Shown here: positions 11,009-21,620 of the stretch, piece after piece | Position numbering within the stretch: the stretch's first letter is position 1 | How the letters are laid out: every line of letters starts with the position of its first letter | Assembly: GCA_043228905.1 (NCBI GenBank) | Contig: JBHGNT010000014.1 | Location: forward strand, 9,300,001-9,364,000 | DNA from: Azolla caroliniana | Taxonomy: Eukaryota; Polypodiophyta | Length of the DNA stretch: 64,000 bases | Direction of reading: 5' to 3' | The notes under the pieces: model-generated | What the model saw: only the letters and a program-made list of their open reading frames with translations | Database searches by the model: none | Told to the model about the DNA's origin: nothing | Program-made: the position numbers and the translations under genes

Positions 11009-11312
11009 AAACGACGAGTGGAAGGAGTTGTTAACAATGCAAGGCTGGGTTTGTTGGGACGTCAACGATGGAAGTCATCAATAAGAGCTTGAGCATTACA
11101 AACATTATCGACGGGTTCCCATGTGCGATCGCTTGGGGTATAACCTAGCCAATCAACTAGATAATACAAATTATTGCACACAATCTTAGAATCGAGAATG
11201 GCAGCTACCTCCTACTCTGGGCCATCAACAATTTGGAGAGGAGGCGGTGGCGACACGACAGGATTGGGAATCAAGTTGGTGTAGCAAGGTTCTAAAAGAG
11301 AGTTGTGAAAGA
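11009..11312 (-). pseudogene. Integrase C-terminus with chromodomain
   Basis: On the minus strand a clear chromodomain is seen: YYLVDWLGYTPSDRTWEP followed by D-N-V-C-N-A-Q-A-L-I-D-D-F-H-R. The aromatic residues and the W-E-P signature are in place. Chromodomains at the integrase end define chromoviruses and can steer integration to particular chromatin. The piece is cut at 11312 by copia element A; the rest of the integrase resumes at 21621. Confidence 0.85.
11308..11312. repeat. Target-site duplication AAAGA (left, element A)
   Basis: AAAGA precedes the A 5' LTR and recurs at 21616-21620 after its 3' LTR. Confidence 0.92.
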
Positions 11313-11922
11313 TGTTGGATTACGGTCCCTTCGGATGGGATGGTCGGATGTCGGAGATGAATGCCGACGAGCCCGGTTTCGGTTTCGGAACCGGATGATG
11401 AAGACCCCGACTTCGGAGTCGGATGACGAATGTACTCGGAGAGAGATCCGGATGCAGGGACATATCCGTGAATATGTCTGCTAAGGGCCCCTGAGGCCAT
11501 AGTTGTAAATAGCCCTAAAGTCATATATGTATAAATATGACTTAGGGCAAACAGTTTTGGCATTGCTAATCATTTTTCTGTTTTTCCACTCTAGAGGAGT
11601 GAAGAGAGAGCAGCCGTGAGAGAGAGAGAGAGATAGAGCGCGAGAGAGGAAGAGGACGACGCCTCTGTGTATTTCCGCCTCCTGTGGCGAGGACAGCGAG
11701 CTCAAGGTCGTCGCCTTGCAGCTCGCCATTGTATACTTCTCTGTATAGTGTTGGTTTGGAGTCTTGTACTCCCGTGGTTTTTCCCGTCTAGGGTTTTCCA
11801 CGTTAATCCCTGTGTGTTCGCGTTTTGTTTCTCCGTGTGGTTCCTATTTTCTGCTCCATTGATTCGCGCTTACTCGGTTGTGGCCGAGTGAAGAAGGTGA
11901 ATCGAAGCGTTGATTCCCAACA
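11313..11922 (+). repeat. 5' LTR of copia A
   Basis: 610 bp, TGTTGGATTACGG to GATTCCCAACA. TATA-like TGTATAAATATGAC near 11530. The R/U5 part has the GTGGTTTTTCCC...GGGTTTTCCACGTTAA block found in many plant copia LTRs. (GA)n lies just downstream of the TATA box. Confidence 0.95.
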
Positions 11923-11925
11923 AAC

Positions 11926-11938
11926 TGGTATCAGAGCG
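11926..11938 (+). promoter_or_regulatory. Primer binding site of copia A (initiator tRNA-Met type)
   Basis: TGGTATCAGAGCG, three bases after the LTR end, complementary to the initiator tRNA-Met 3' end. Confidence 0.9.
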
Positions 11939-11952
11939 AACTGCTGCAGAAA

Positions 11953-12040
11953 ATGGAAGGCGGCGGCAGCGGGCAGCCGGGGATGATGGTGCTGAATGCA
12001 CAGAATTACGCCGACTGGAAGATCAAGATGGAGGATCTTC
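11953..12040 (+). pseudogene. Gag start of copia A (about 29 codons before the break)
   Basis: The ATG at 11953 starts the same frame as the intact B gag (MEGGGSGQPGMM...). Identity with B ends at GAGGATCTTC (12031-12040), where the inverted segment begins. Gag is therefore lost in this copy. Confidence 0.85.
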
Positions 12041-12420
12041 ATTTTTCATCTTCTTCGGCCGGTTCTGTTTCTTCACCGTCTTTGGCCGGATCCTCGAGTG
12101 CTAACCGGTCTCTTGCCGGTCGGGACTGCTCCTCGTAGAGTTGATCCTCACCGGTCGACTTGGAGCTCTTCATCTTCTTCTCCGACTCCCAGTCGGCAAG
12201 TGTCTTGTCCTCCATGAAGATGATGTCTCGACTCCTGAATATCTTCTTGTCAACCGGGTCCCATACTCGGTAGCCGAACTCGTCGTCGCCGTAACCGAGG
12301 AATATGCATGGCCGGGTCTTCGGATCTAGCTTTCCTCTCCGGTCCTTTGCCACATGCACGTATGCGAGACACCCGAACACCTTCAGATGCCGGTAGGACA
12401 CTTCCTCTACTGCTCCGGAA
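12041..12420 (-). repeat. Inverted internal segment (integrase end/linker)
   Basis: This block reads on the minus strand as VSYRHLKVFGCLAYVHVAKD through the acidic linker, i.e. the same sequence as 13851-14170 and 17431-17790 but flipped. It joins truncated gag on one side and the protease-region glycine motif on the other. It is either a genuine inversion within A or a misassembly, given the nearby gap. Confidence 0.85.
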
Positions 12421-12868
12421 CGTGTCGGATGGGAAATGAAGGTACGTGCCGGATTGCCGGCATAGGAGACGTGTGGTTGACAACCCCAACCGGATGCAAA
12501 ATGCTGCTGAAGGATGTCCGACACGTTCCGGAGGTTCGATTGAACCTGATTTCGGTCGGGAGGCTAGACGATGAAGGCTACACAGGTAGCATCCGGAACG
12601 ACGTAATGAAGTTCAGCAAAGGGAGCCTGATAGTGGCTCGGGCCCGGAAAGACAACACACTGTACCTGATGAATGCCCGGTTATGTCCGGAAGAGTTGAA
12701 TGTGGCACAAAAGACTGTGCCACATGAGTGAGAAGGGGATGAAGAGGCTTGCAGAAGACAACCTCATCCCAGTGAAGCATGTGCACCTGGAGAAGTGCAC
12801 CGATTGCCTGGCCGGTAAGCAGAACCGAACCTCCTTCCACTCAAGGCCACCGACGAGACGTAGCGCAC

Positions 12869-12968
12869 NNNNNNNNNNNNNNNNNNNNNNNNNNNNNNNN
12901 NNNNNNNNNNNNNNNNNNNNNNNNNNNNNNNNNNNNNNNNNNNNNNNNNNNNNNNNNNNNNNNNNNNN
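12869..12968. other. Assembly gap (100 N)
   Basis: Exactly 100 N, a conventional scaffold-gap length. The flanks end and begin in the same copia sequence (both flanks contain AATGCAAAATGCTGCTG... to ...CGTAGCGCAC), so the true sequence may simply be one merged copy. Confidence 0.97.
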
Positions 12969-14841
12969 AATGCAAAATGCTGCTGAAGGATGTCCGACAC
13001 GTTCCGGAGGTTCGATTGAACCTGATTTCGGTCGGGAGGCTAGACGATGAAGGCTACACAGGTAGCATCCGGAACGACGTAATGAAGTTCAGCAAAGGGA
13101 GCCTGATAGTGGCTCGGGCCCGGAAAGACAACACACTGTACCTGATGAATGCCCGGTTATGTCCGGAAGAGTTGAATGTGGCAGCCGACACTGCCGGTGA
13201 GCTGTGGCACAAAAGACTGTGCCACATGAGTGAGAAGGGGATGAAGAGGCTTGCAGAAGACAACCTCATCCCAGTGAAGCATGTGCACCTGGAGAAGTGC
13301 ACCGATTGCCTGGCCGGTAAGCAGAACCGAACCTCCTTCCACTCAAGGCCACCGACGAGACGTAGCGCACCATTGGAGTTGGTGCACACTGACGTGTGTC
13401 AGGTAGAGACGAAGTCACATGGCGGAGCCCAGTACTTCGTAACATTCATCGATGATCATAGCCGAAAACTGTGGACGGCACCGATGAAGACAAAGGACCA
13501 AGTGTTGTGCGTCTTCAAAGAACTCCACGCGAGAGTGGAAAGAGAATCCGGCAAGAAGCTGAAAGCGATACGAGCGGATAACGGAGGGGAATACCGGGGG
13601 CAGTTCCAGGAGTACTGTCGCTCGAAGGGAATCCGACTCGAGTTTACTGTGCCGAAGACGCCGGAACTGAACGGGCTGGCCGAGAGGATGAACCGGACCA
13701 TAATGGAGAGGGTCCGGAGTATGTTGGCGCATGCGAAATTACCCAAGGGGTTTTGGGCGGAGGCAATGTCGACGGCGACATACGTGATAAACAGATCACC
13801 CTCAGTACCTTTGGACGGAGACACGCCGCAGAAAGTGTGGACCGGTAAGGAAGTGTCCTACCGGCATCTGAAGGTGTTCGGGTGTCTCGCATACGTGCAT
13901 GTGGCAAAGGACCGGAGAGGAAAGCTAGATCCGAAGACCCGGCCATGCATATTCCTCGGTTACGGCGACGACGAGTTCGGCTACCGAGTATGGGACCCGG
14001 TTGACAAGAAGATATTCAGGAGTCGAGACATCATCTTCATGGAGGACAAGACACTTGCCGACTGGGAGTCGGAGAAGAAGATGAAGAGCTCCAAGTCGAC
14101 CGGTGAGGATCAACTCTACGAGGAGCAGTCCCGACCGGCAAGAGACCGGTTAGCACTCGAGGAACCGGCCAAAGACGGTGAAGAAGCAAAGCACGACACC
14201 CAGAGCCGCAGGTGGTTGAGTGCCATGCAGGACGAGATGGATTCCCTGCATGAGAACCACACATATGAACTTGTGGAGTTGCCGAAAGGAAAGCGGGCAC
14301 TTCGAAACAAGTGGGTGTTCAAGCTGAAACCGGGAGATGCCGGAAACCCCCCGAGATACAAAGCCAGGATCGTGGTGAAGGGGTTTCAGCAGAAGAAGGG
14401 CGTCGACTTCGACGAGATATTTGCCCCGGTAGTGAAGATGACCTCCATCCGGACGGTGCTGAGCATAGCGGCAAGCATGGACCTCGAGGTAGAACAGATG
14501 GACGTGAAGACGGCATTCCTTCACGGCGACCTCGATGAAGAGATCTACATGCAACCGGAAGGATTCGAGAAGAAAGGGAAGGAGCACCTGGTATGCCGGT
14601 TGAAGAAGAGCCTTTACGGACTGAAGCAGGCTCCCCGGCAATGGTACCGGAAGTTCGACTCCTTCATGACCGACGAAGGGTACCTCAAAACGCAGTCCGA
14701 CCACTGCGTGTTTGTGAAGAAGTTCGAAGGAGGAGACTTTCTAATACTCCTCCTGTACGTGGACGACATGTTGATCGTCGGACGGGACCAGGTCAAGATA
14801 CGGATGCTGAAGAAGGCTCTTCACCGAACCTTCTCAATGAA

Positions 14842-14846
14842 GGACC
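14842..14846. repeat. Target-site duplication GGACC (left, element B)
   Basis: GGACC before B, repeated at 20104-20108 after B, within the A reverse transcriptase codons K-D-L-G. Confidence 0.93.
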
Positions 14847-15416
14847 TGTTGGGATTACGGTCCCTTCGGATGGGATGGTCGGATCCGGATGGGACGGTCC
14901 CGGTTTCGGTTTCGGTACCGGATGACGAATGTACCCGGAGAGCGATCCGGATGCAGGGACATATCCGTGAATATGTTCCCTATGGGCCCATGTGGCTACA
15001 GTTGTAAATAGCCCAAAGTCATATAAGTATAAATATGACTTAGGGCAAACAGTTTTACCGTTGCTTCTTATTTTTCTGTTTTTCCACTTTAGAGGAGTGA
15101 AGAGGGAGCAGCCGTGCGAGAGAGAGAGATAGAACGCGAGAGAGGAAGAGGACGACGCCTCTGTGTATTTCCGCCGCCTGTGGCGAGGACAGCGAGCTCA
15201 AGGTCGTCGCCTTGGAGCTCGTCATTGTATACTTCTCTTTGTATAGCGTTGTTTGGAGTCTTGTACTCCCGTGGTTTTTCCCATCTAGGGTTTTCCACGT
15301 TAATCCCTGTGTAATCGTGTATTTCTCTCTTTGGTTCCTATTTTCTGCTTCATTGATCCGTAATTACTCGGTTGTGGCCGAGGGAAGAAGGTGAATCGAA
15401 TCGTTGAACCCCGACA
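14847..15416 (+). repeat. 5' LTR of copia B
   Basis: 570 bp, TGTTGGGATTACGG to GAACCCCGACA. TATA-like AGTATAAATATGAC near 15027, then a (GA)n stretch and the TTTTTCCCATCTAGGG/TTTTCCACGTTAA block. Confidence 0.96.
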
Positions 15417-15419
15417 AAC

Positions 15420-15432
15420 TGGTATCAGAGCG
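15420..15432 (+). promoter_or_regulatory. Primer binding site of copia B (initiator tRNA-Met type)
   Basis: TGGTATCAGAGCG shortly after the LTR, identical to that of A. Confidence 0.9.
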
Positions 15433-15446
15433 AACTGCTGCAGAAA

Positions 15447-18400
15447 ATGGAAGGCGGCGGCAGCGGGCAGCCGGGGATGATGGTGCTGAATGCACAGAAT
15501 TACGCCGACTGGAAGATCAAGATGGAGGATCTTCTGATTGTTTGGGACCTGTACGAACCGATTGACAGGTCGGAAATACCGAAGGGGGTACTTGAGTCGG
15601 AGTGGAAGCTCCTGAACCGGAAAGCCGTAGCGACGATCCGACAATATGTCGATGTAAGCGTCCTACAACATGTGGCGAACGACACCAACGCATATGAAAT
15701 GTGGAAGAAGCTGTCGGGCCTCTACGAGAGGAAGAATGCGTTGAACCGGACCTCCCTGATGAGGAAGATTGTGAATCTCAAGTACCGGGACGGCGAGAGT
15801 ATGGTGGAACACGTAAGCACGTTCATGGGATTCGTGAATCAGCTTGCGGCGATCAAGTTCCCGTTGGAGGATGCAATGCAAGCCATCATCCTGATGTGTA
15901 CATTGCCGGACAGCTGGGAGAACTTGGTGGTGACTCTCAGCACCTCCTGCACCGAAGATAACTTGTCCTTGCAAACGGTAAAGACAAGTATTTTGAACGA
16001 AGAAGCGCGTCGGAGAGACAAGGAACCGGCCTCCGACCCGAAGATGCTGTTTACCGAATCGGATCGGGGAAGACAATGGAACCGGAGTCCGCAAAGACGG
16101 GAGAAGTCGGGGACCCGGTCGCAGTCAAGAGGAAGGCCCACATGCTTCCACTGTGGGAAGCCGGGGCACTTCCGAAAGAATTGTCGGCATTACCGAAAAG
16201 ACAACGGAGCCGACGACACCGATTCGAAGAAGTCACCGGAGAGAAACGGTGCATACCGGGGAGCCACGGACCGGAGAGGTTCGGATCGGCGAGGGCAGGA
16301 CCGGAAAGGAACGACGGCACTCGCGGCAAGTGAGGAAGAAATCATGCTCATCACCGAAGAAGATGAGCTAAACATTGCCGGCGATGAGACGACCTGGGTG
16401 GTCGATTCCGGAGCATCGTTCCACCTGACCCCGGAGAGAAGATACTTCTCATCCTACACAGCCGGTGAGCATGGCTGTGTTCGGATGGGAAACGAAGGTA
16501 CGTGCCGGATTGCCGGCATAGGAGATGTGTGGTTGACAACCCCGACCGGATGTAAAATGCTGCTGAAGAATGTCCGACACGTTCCGGAGGTCCGACTGAA
16601 CCTGATTTCGGCCGGGAGGCTAGATGACGAAGGCTACACGGGTAGCATCCAGAACGGCGTAATGAAGTTCAGCAAGGGGAGCCTGATAGTGGCTCGGGCC
16701 CGGAAAGACAACACACTGTACCTGATGAATGCCCGGTTATGTCCGGAAGAGCTGAATGTGGCAGCCGACACTGCCGGTGAGCTGTGGCACAAGAGACTGT
16801 GCCATATGAGTGAGAAGGGGATGAAGAGGCTTGCAGAAGACAACCTTATTCCAGTGAAGCATGTGCACCTGGAGAGGTGCACCGACTGTCTGGCCGGTAA
16901 GCAGAACCGAACCTCCTTCCACTCAAGGCCACCGACGAGACGTAGCGCACCATTGGAGTTGGTGCACACTGACGTGTGTCAGGTAGAGACGAAGTCACAT
17001 GGCGGAGCCCAGTACTTCGTAACATTCATCGATGATCATAGCCGAAAACTGTGGACGGCACCGATGAAGACAAAGGACCAAGTGTTGTGCGTCTTCAAAG
17101 ATCTCCACGCGAGAGTGGAAAGGGAATCCGGCAAGAAGCTGAAAGCGATACGAGCGGATAACGGAGGGGAATACCGGGGGCAGTTCCAGGAGTACTGTCG
17201 CTCGAAGGGAATCCGGCTCGAGTTTACTGTGCCGAAGACGCCGGAACTGAACGGGCTGGCCGAGAGGATGAACCGGACCATAATGGAGAGGGTCCGGAGT
17301 ATGCTGGCGCATGCGAAATTACCTAAGGGATTTTGGGCTGAGGCAATGTCGACGGCGACATATGTGATAAACAGATCACCCTCAGTACCTTTGGACGGAG
17401 ACACGCCGCAGAGAGTGTGGACCGGTAGGGAAGTATCCTACCGGCATCTGAAGGTGTTCGGGTGTCTCGCATACGTGCATGTGGCAAAGGACCGGAGAGG
17501 AAAGCTAGATCCAAAGACCCGGCCATGCATATTCCTCGGTTACGGCGACGACGAGTTCGGCTACCGAGTATGGGACCCGGTTGACAAGAAGATATTCCGG
17601 AGTCGTGATATCATCTTCATGGAGAACAAGACACTCGCCGACTGGGAGTCGGAGAAGAAGGTGAAGAGCTCCAAGTCGACCGGTGAGGATCAACTCTACG
17701 AGGAGCAGTCCCGACCGGCAAGGGACCGGTTAGCACTCGAGGATCCGGCCGAAGACGGTGAAGAAAGAGAACCGGCCGAGGAAGATGAAAATGATACCGG
17801 AACCGTTCCCGATCCCGAAATGGATTCGGATGAAGAAGAAGAATCGGAAGAACCGGTTACCGAAGCTCCGGAACGGAGATATCCTCTAAGAGAGAGAAGG
17901 GCCCCCCGGAGATTTCCGGAACCAGAGCACGTGCTGCTAACCGACGAGGGGGAGCGGGAGAGCTTTGAAGAAGCAAAGCATGACACCCAGAGCCGCAGGT
18001 GGTTGAGTGCCATGCAGGACGAGATGGATTCCCTGCATGAGAACCACACATATGAACTTGTGGAGTTGCCGAAAGGAAAACGGGCACTCCGTAACAAGTG
18101 GGTGTTCAAGCTGAAACCGGGAGATGCCGGAAACCCCCCGAGATACAAAGCCAGGATCGTGGTGAAGGGGTTTCAGCAGAAGAAGGGCGTCGACTTCGAC
18201 GAGATATTTGCCCCGGTAGTGAAGATGACCTCCATCCGGACGGTGCTGAGCATAGCGGCAAGCATGGACCTCGAGGTAGAACAGATGGACGTGAAGACGG
18301 CATTCCTTCACGGTGACCTCGAAGAAGAGATCTACATGCAGCAACCGGAAGGATTCGAGAAGAAAGGGAAGGAGCACCTGGTATGCCGGTTGAAGAAGAG

Positions 18401-19523
18401 CCTTTACGGACTGAAGCAGGCTCCCCGGCAATGGTACCGGAAGTTCGACTCCTTCATGACCGACGAAGGGTACCTCAAAACGCAGTCCGACCACTGCGTG
18501 TTTGTGAAGAAGTTCGAAGGAGGAGACTCTCTAATACTCCTCCTGTACGTGGACGACATGTTGATCGTCGGACGGGACCAGGTCAAGATACGGATGCTGA
18601 AGAAGGCTCTTCACCGAACCTTCTCAATGAAGGACCTGGGTCCGGCGAGGCAAATACTAGGGATGCACATCATCCGGGACCGGAAGAAGAAGCAGTTGTG
18701 GCTGTCACAGGAGAAGTACGTGACAAAGGTGCTTCAACGGTTCAACATGTCGGAAGCGAGACCGGTCGGATCGTCCCTCCCGACAAACTGCAAGCTGTCC
18801 AGCAAGCAAAGTCCCAAGACAAAGGCTGAAAAGGAGGATATGAAGAAAGTGCCGTATGCCTCAGCCGTCGGGAGCTTGATGTACGCCATGGTGTGTACGA
18901 GACCGGACATCGGATATGCAGTCGGAGTGGTGAGCCGGTACATGAGCAATCCCGGTAAAGAGCATTGGAACGCGGCCAAGTGGATACTCCGATACCTGAA
19001 GGGCACAGCAAACGTGTGCCTCCGATTCGGCTCCGGAAAGCCCGAACTCGACGGCTTTACCGATTCGGATATGTCGGCTGATGCAGATACCAGCCGGTCC
19101 ACATCAGGGTATGTGATGACGTATGCAGGGGGAGCTGTTTCATGGTAGTCGAGGCTGCAGAAGACGGTTGCGTTGTCAACCACGGAGGCGGAGTACATGG
19201 CGGCTGTTGAAGCCGGCAAGGAAATAATATGGATGAAGGACTTCATTGGAGAGCTCGGTATCCGGCAGAAGGAGTACCGACTCTACTGCGACAGTCAGAG
19301 TGCAATCCACCTTGCAAAGAACGCGGCCTATCACTCCCGGACGAAGCACATCCAGCGAAGATATCACTGGATCCGGGAAAGGATAGAAGACAAGGAGTTC
19401 GTGCTGACGAAGATCCACACGGACGAGAACGGGTCGGATATGCTGACCAAGGTGCTCACACCCGACAAGCTGGAAGCATGCCGGAAGAGGATCGGATTGG
19501 AGAGACATCCCATGCCGAAGTGA
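15447..19523 (+). CDS. Copia gag-pol polyprotein, intact except one stop codon
   Basis: One frame of 1358 codons plus the final stop, interrupted only by TAG at 19146-19148. Order: gag (UBN2-like, residues 1-230), CCHC zinc knuckle C-F-H-C...H...C at 233-246, aspartic protease with V-V-D-S-G-A-S at 318-324, GAG-pre-integrase HHCC around 446-500, integrase with catalytic D509, D571 and E606, a 90-residue acidic linker, RT with Y-V-D-D at 1034-1037, and RNase H to the C-terminus at 19520. ATG 15447 follows the primer site by 15 bases. The stop replaces the Gln codon of S-W-Q in RNase H (CAG in copy A at 20618-20620), a C-to-T change typical of methylated DNA. Without that one change it would look autonomous. 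The acidic linker is typical of copia IN-RT junctions. Confidence 0.96.
19146..19148 (+). other. Premature stop (TAG) in RNase H of copia B
   Basis: The motif reads S-W-stop-S-R-L-Q-K, whereas the homologous A sequence reads S-W-Q-S-R-L-Q-K. It is the only disabling change I see in the polyprotein. Confidence 0.93.
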
Positions 19524-19533
19524 AGGGGGAGTT
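19523..19533 (+). promoter_or_regulatory. Polypurine tract of copia B
   Basis: AAGGGGGAGTT right after the stop codon and before the 3' LTR. Confidence 0.85.
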
Positions 19534-20103
19534 TGTTGGGATTACGGTCCCTTCGGATGGGATGGTCGGATCCGGATGGGACGGTCCCGGTTTCGGTTTC
19601 GGTACCGGATGACGAATGTACCCGGAGAGCGATCCGGATGCAGGGACATATCCGTGAATATGTTCCCTATGGGCCCATGTGGCTACAGTTGTAAATAGCC
19701 CAAAGTCATATAAGTATAAATATGACTTAGGGCAAACAGTTTTACCGTTGCTTCTTATTTTTCTGTTTTTCCACTTTAGAGGAGTGAAGAGGGAGCAGCC
19801 GTGCGAGAGAGAGAGATAGAACGCGAGAGAGGAAGAGGACGACGCCTCTGTGTATTTCCGCCGCCTGTGGCGAGTACAGCGAGCTCAAGGTCGTCGCCTT
19901 GGAGCTCGTCATTGTATACTTCTCTTTGTATAGCGTTGTTTGGAGTCTTGTACTCCCGTGGTTTTTCCCATCTAGGGTTTTCCACGTTAATCCCTGTGTA
20001 ATCGTGTATTTCTCTCTTTGGTTCCTATTTTCTGCTTCATTGATCCGTAATTACTCGGTTGTGGCCGAGGGAAGAAGGTGAATCGAATCGTTGAACCCCG
20101 ACA
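19534..20103 (+). repeat. 3' LTR of copia B
   Basis: 570 bp; one mismatch to 14847-15416. Confidence 0.96.
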
Positions 20104-20995
20104 GGACCTGGGTCTGGCGAGACAAATACTAGGGATGCACATTATCCGGGACCGGAAGAAGAAGCAGTTGTGGCTGTCACAGGAGAAGTACGTGACGAAG
20201 GTGCTTCACCGGTTCAACATGTCGGAAGCAAGACCGGTCGGATCGACCCTCCCGGCAAACTGCAAGCTGTCCAACAAGCAAAGTCCCAAGACAAAGGCTG
20301 AAAAGGAGGATATGATGAAAGTGCCATATGCCTCAGCCGTCGGGAGCTTGATGTACGCCATGGTGTGTACGAGACCGGACATTGGATATGCAGTCGGAGT
20401 GGTGAGTCGGTACATGAGCAATCCCGGCAAAGAGCATTGGAACGCGGCCAAGTGGATACTCCGATACCTGAAGGGCACGGCAAACGTGTGCCTCCGATTC
20501 GGCTCCGGTAAGCCCGAACTCGACGGCTTCACCGATTCGGATATGTCGGCTGATGCAGATACCAGCCGGTCCACATCAGGGTATGTGATGACGTATGCAG
20601 GGGGAGCCGTTTCGTGGCAGTCGAGGCTGCAGAAGACGGTTGCGTTGTCAACCACGGAGGCGGACTACATGGCGGCTGTTGAAGCCGGCAAGGAAATAAT
20701 ATGGATGAAGGACTTCATTAGAGAGCTCGGTATCCGGCAGGAGGAGTACCGACTCTACTGCGACAGTCAGAGTGCAATCCACCTTGCGAAGAACGTGGCC
20801 TATCACTCCCGGACAAAGCACATCCAGCGAAGATATCACTGGATCCGGGAAAGGATAGAAGACAAGGAGTTCGTGCTGACAAAGATCCACACGGACGAGA
20901 ACGGGTCGGATATGCTGACCAAGGTGCTCACATCCGACAAGCTGGAAGCATGCCGGAAGAGGATCGGATTGGTAAGACATCCCATGCCGAAGTGA
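20104..20995 (+). pseudogene. Copia A pol, second part (RT end and RNase H)
   Basis: Resumes at the duplicated GGACC and reads L-A-R-Q-I-L-G-M-H through the RT tail and complete RNase H (TDSDMSADADTSRSTSGY, then STTEADYMA and CDSQSAIHLAKN) to TGA at 20993-20995. It is uninterrupted and has CAG where B has the stop. Separated from its 5' half by element B. Confidence 0.93.
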
Positions 20996-21005
20996 AGGGG
21001 GAGTT

Positions 21006-21615
21006 TGTTGGATTACGGTCCCTTCGGATGGGATGGTCGGATGTCGGAGATGAATGCCGACGAGCCCGGTTTCGGTTTCGGAACCGGATGATGAAGACCC
21101 CGACTTCGGAGTCGGATGACGAATGTACCCGGAGAGAGATCCGGATGCAGGGACATATCCGTGAATATGTCTGCTAAGGGCCCCTGAGGCCATAGTTGTA
21201 AATAGCCCTAAAGTCATATATGTATAAATATGACTTAGGGCAAACAGTTTTGGCGTTGCTAATCATTTTTCTGTTTTTCCACTCTAGAGGAGTGAAGAGA
21301 GAGCAGCCGTGAGAGAGAGAGAGAGATAGAGCGCGAGAGAGGAAGAGGACGACGCCTCTGTGTATTTCCGCCTCCTGTGGCGAGGACAGCGAGCTCAAGG
21401 TCGTTGCCTTGCAGCTCGCCATTGTATACTTCTCTGTATAGTGTTGGTTTGGAGTCTTGTACTCCCGTGGTTTTTCCCATCTAGGGTTTTCCACGTTAAT
21501 CCCTGTGTGTTCGCGTTTTGTTTCTCCGTGTGGTTCCTATTTTCTGCTCCATTGATTCGCGCTTACTCGGTTGTGGCCGAGTGAAGAAGGTGAATCGAAG
21601 CGTTGATTCCCAACA
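21006..21615 (+). repeat. 3' LTR of copia A
   Basis: 610 bp, four mismatches to 11313-11922. Preceded by the purine tract AAGGGGGAGTT at 20995-21005. Confidence 0.95.
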
Positions 21616-21620
21616 AAAGA
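21616..21620. repeat. Target-site duplication AAAGA (right, element A)
   Basis: Same five bases as 11308-11312. Confidence 0.92.

Larger units (their letters stand above)
12426..14846 (+). pseudogene. Copia A pol, first part (pre-integrase, integrase, RT start)
   Basis: From after the inverted block to the B insertion this encodes the end of the protease region, the GAG-pre-integrase HHCC module, the integrase core (H-T-D-V, A-D-N-G-G-E-Y, G-L-A-E-R) and RT to F-S-M-K-D-L. The stretch from 12969 onwards is an uninterrupted frame. Compared with B it lacks about 76 codons of the acidic integrase-RT linker (in-frame deletion at 14180) and one Gln codon at 14551. The piece left of the gap (12495-12868) duplicates 12969-13368, except for a 26-27 bp deletion in the left copy. 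Confidence 0.88.
14847..20103 (+). mobile_element. Copia element B, full-length and very young
   Basis: 5257 bp with two 570-bp LTRs that differ at a single position by my comparison (G at 15188 versus T at 19875), plus a perfect GGACC duplication. The gag-pol frame is complete except for one in-frame stop. The LTR identity and nearly clean frame mean a recent insertion. It landed inside its own close relative A, in the same orientation. Confidence 0.96.
11313..21615 (+). mobile_element. Copia element A (interrupted by B)
   Basis: LTR retrotransposon with two 610-bp LTRs differing at 4 positions by my count, and perfect AAAGA duplications. It is inserted in the integrase of the minus-strand chromovirus. 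Its reverse transcriptase is split at 14846/20104 by the sister copy B. The 5' part is rearranged: sequence from 12041 to about 12420 is an inverted copy of its own integrase/linker region, most of gag is missing, and an N gap lies at 12869-12968. Without B it would be about 5.0 kb. Same family as B but with a longer, diverged LTR. Confidence 0.93.

Noticed and set aside
12779-15007. A long open frame running through the N gap and into the LTR of copia B as one gene
   Set aside because: It is an artefact of translating N bases as unknown residues and of read-through into the LTR; the real unit is the copia A pol, split by B.
13415-18494. Many antisense open frames of 60-190 codons opposite the copia polyproteins
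   Set aside because: They are the complementary-strand shadows of GC-rich, stop-poor gag-pol sequence, duplicated identically in A and B, with no recognisable domains.
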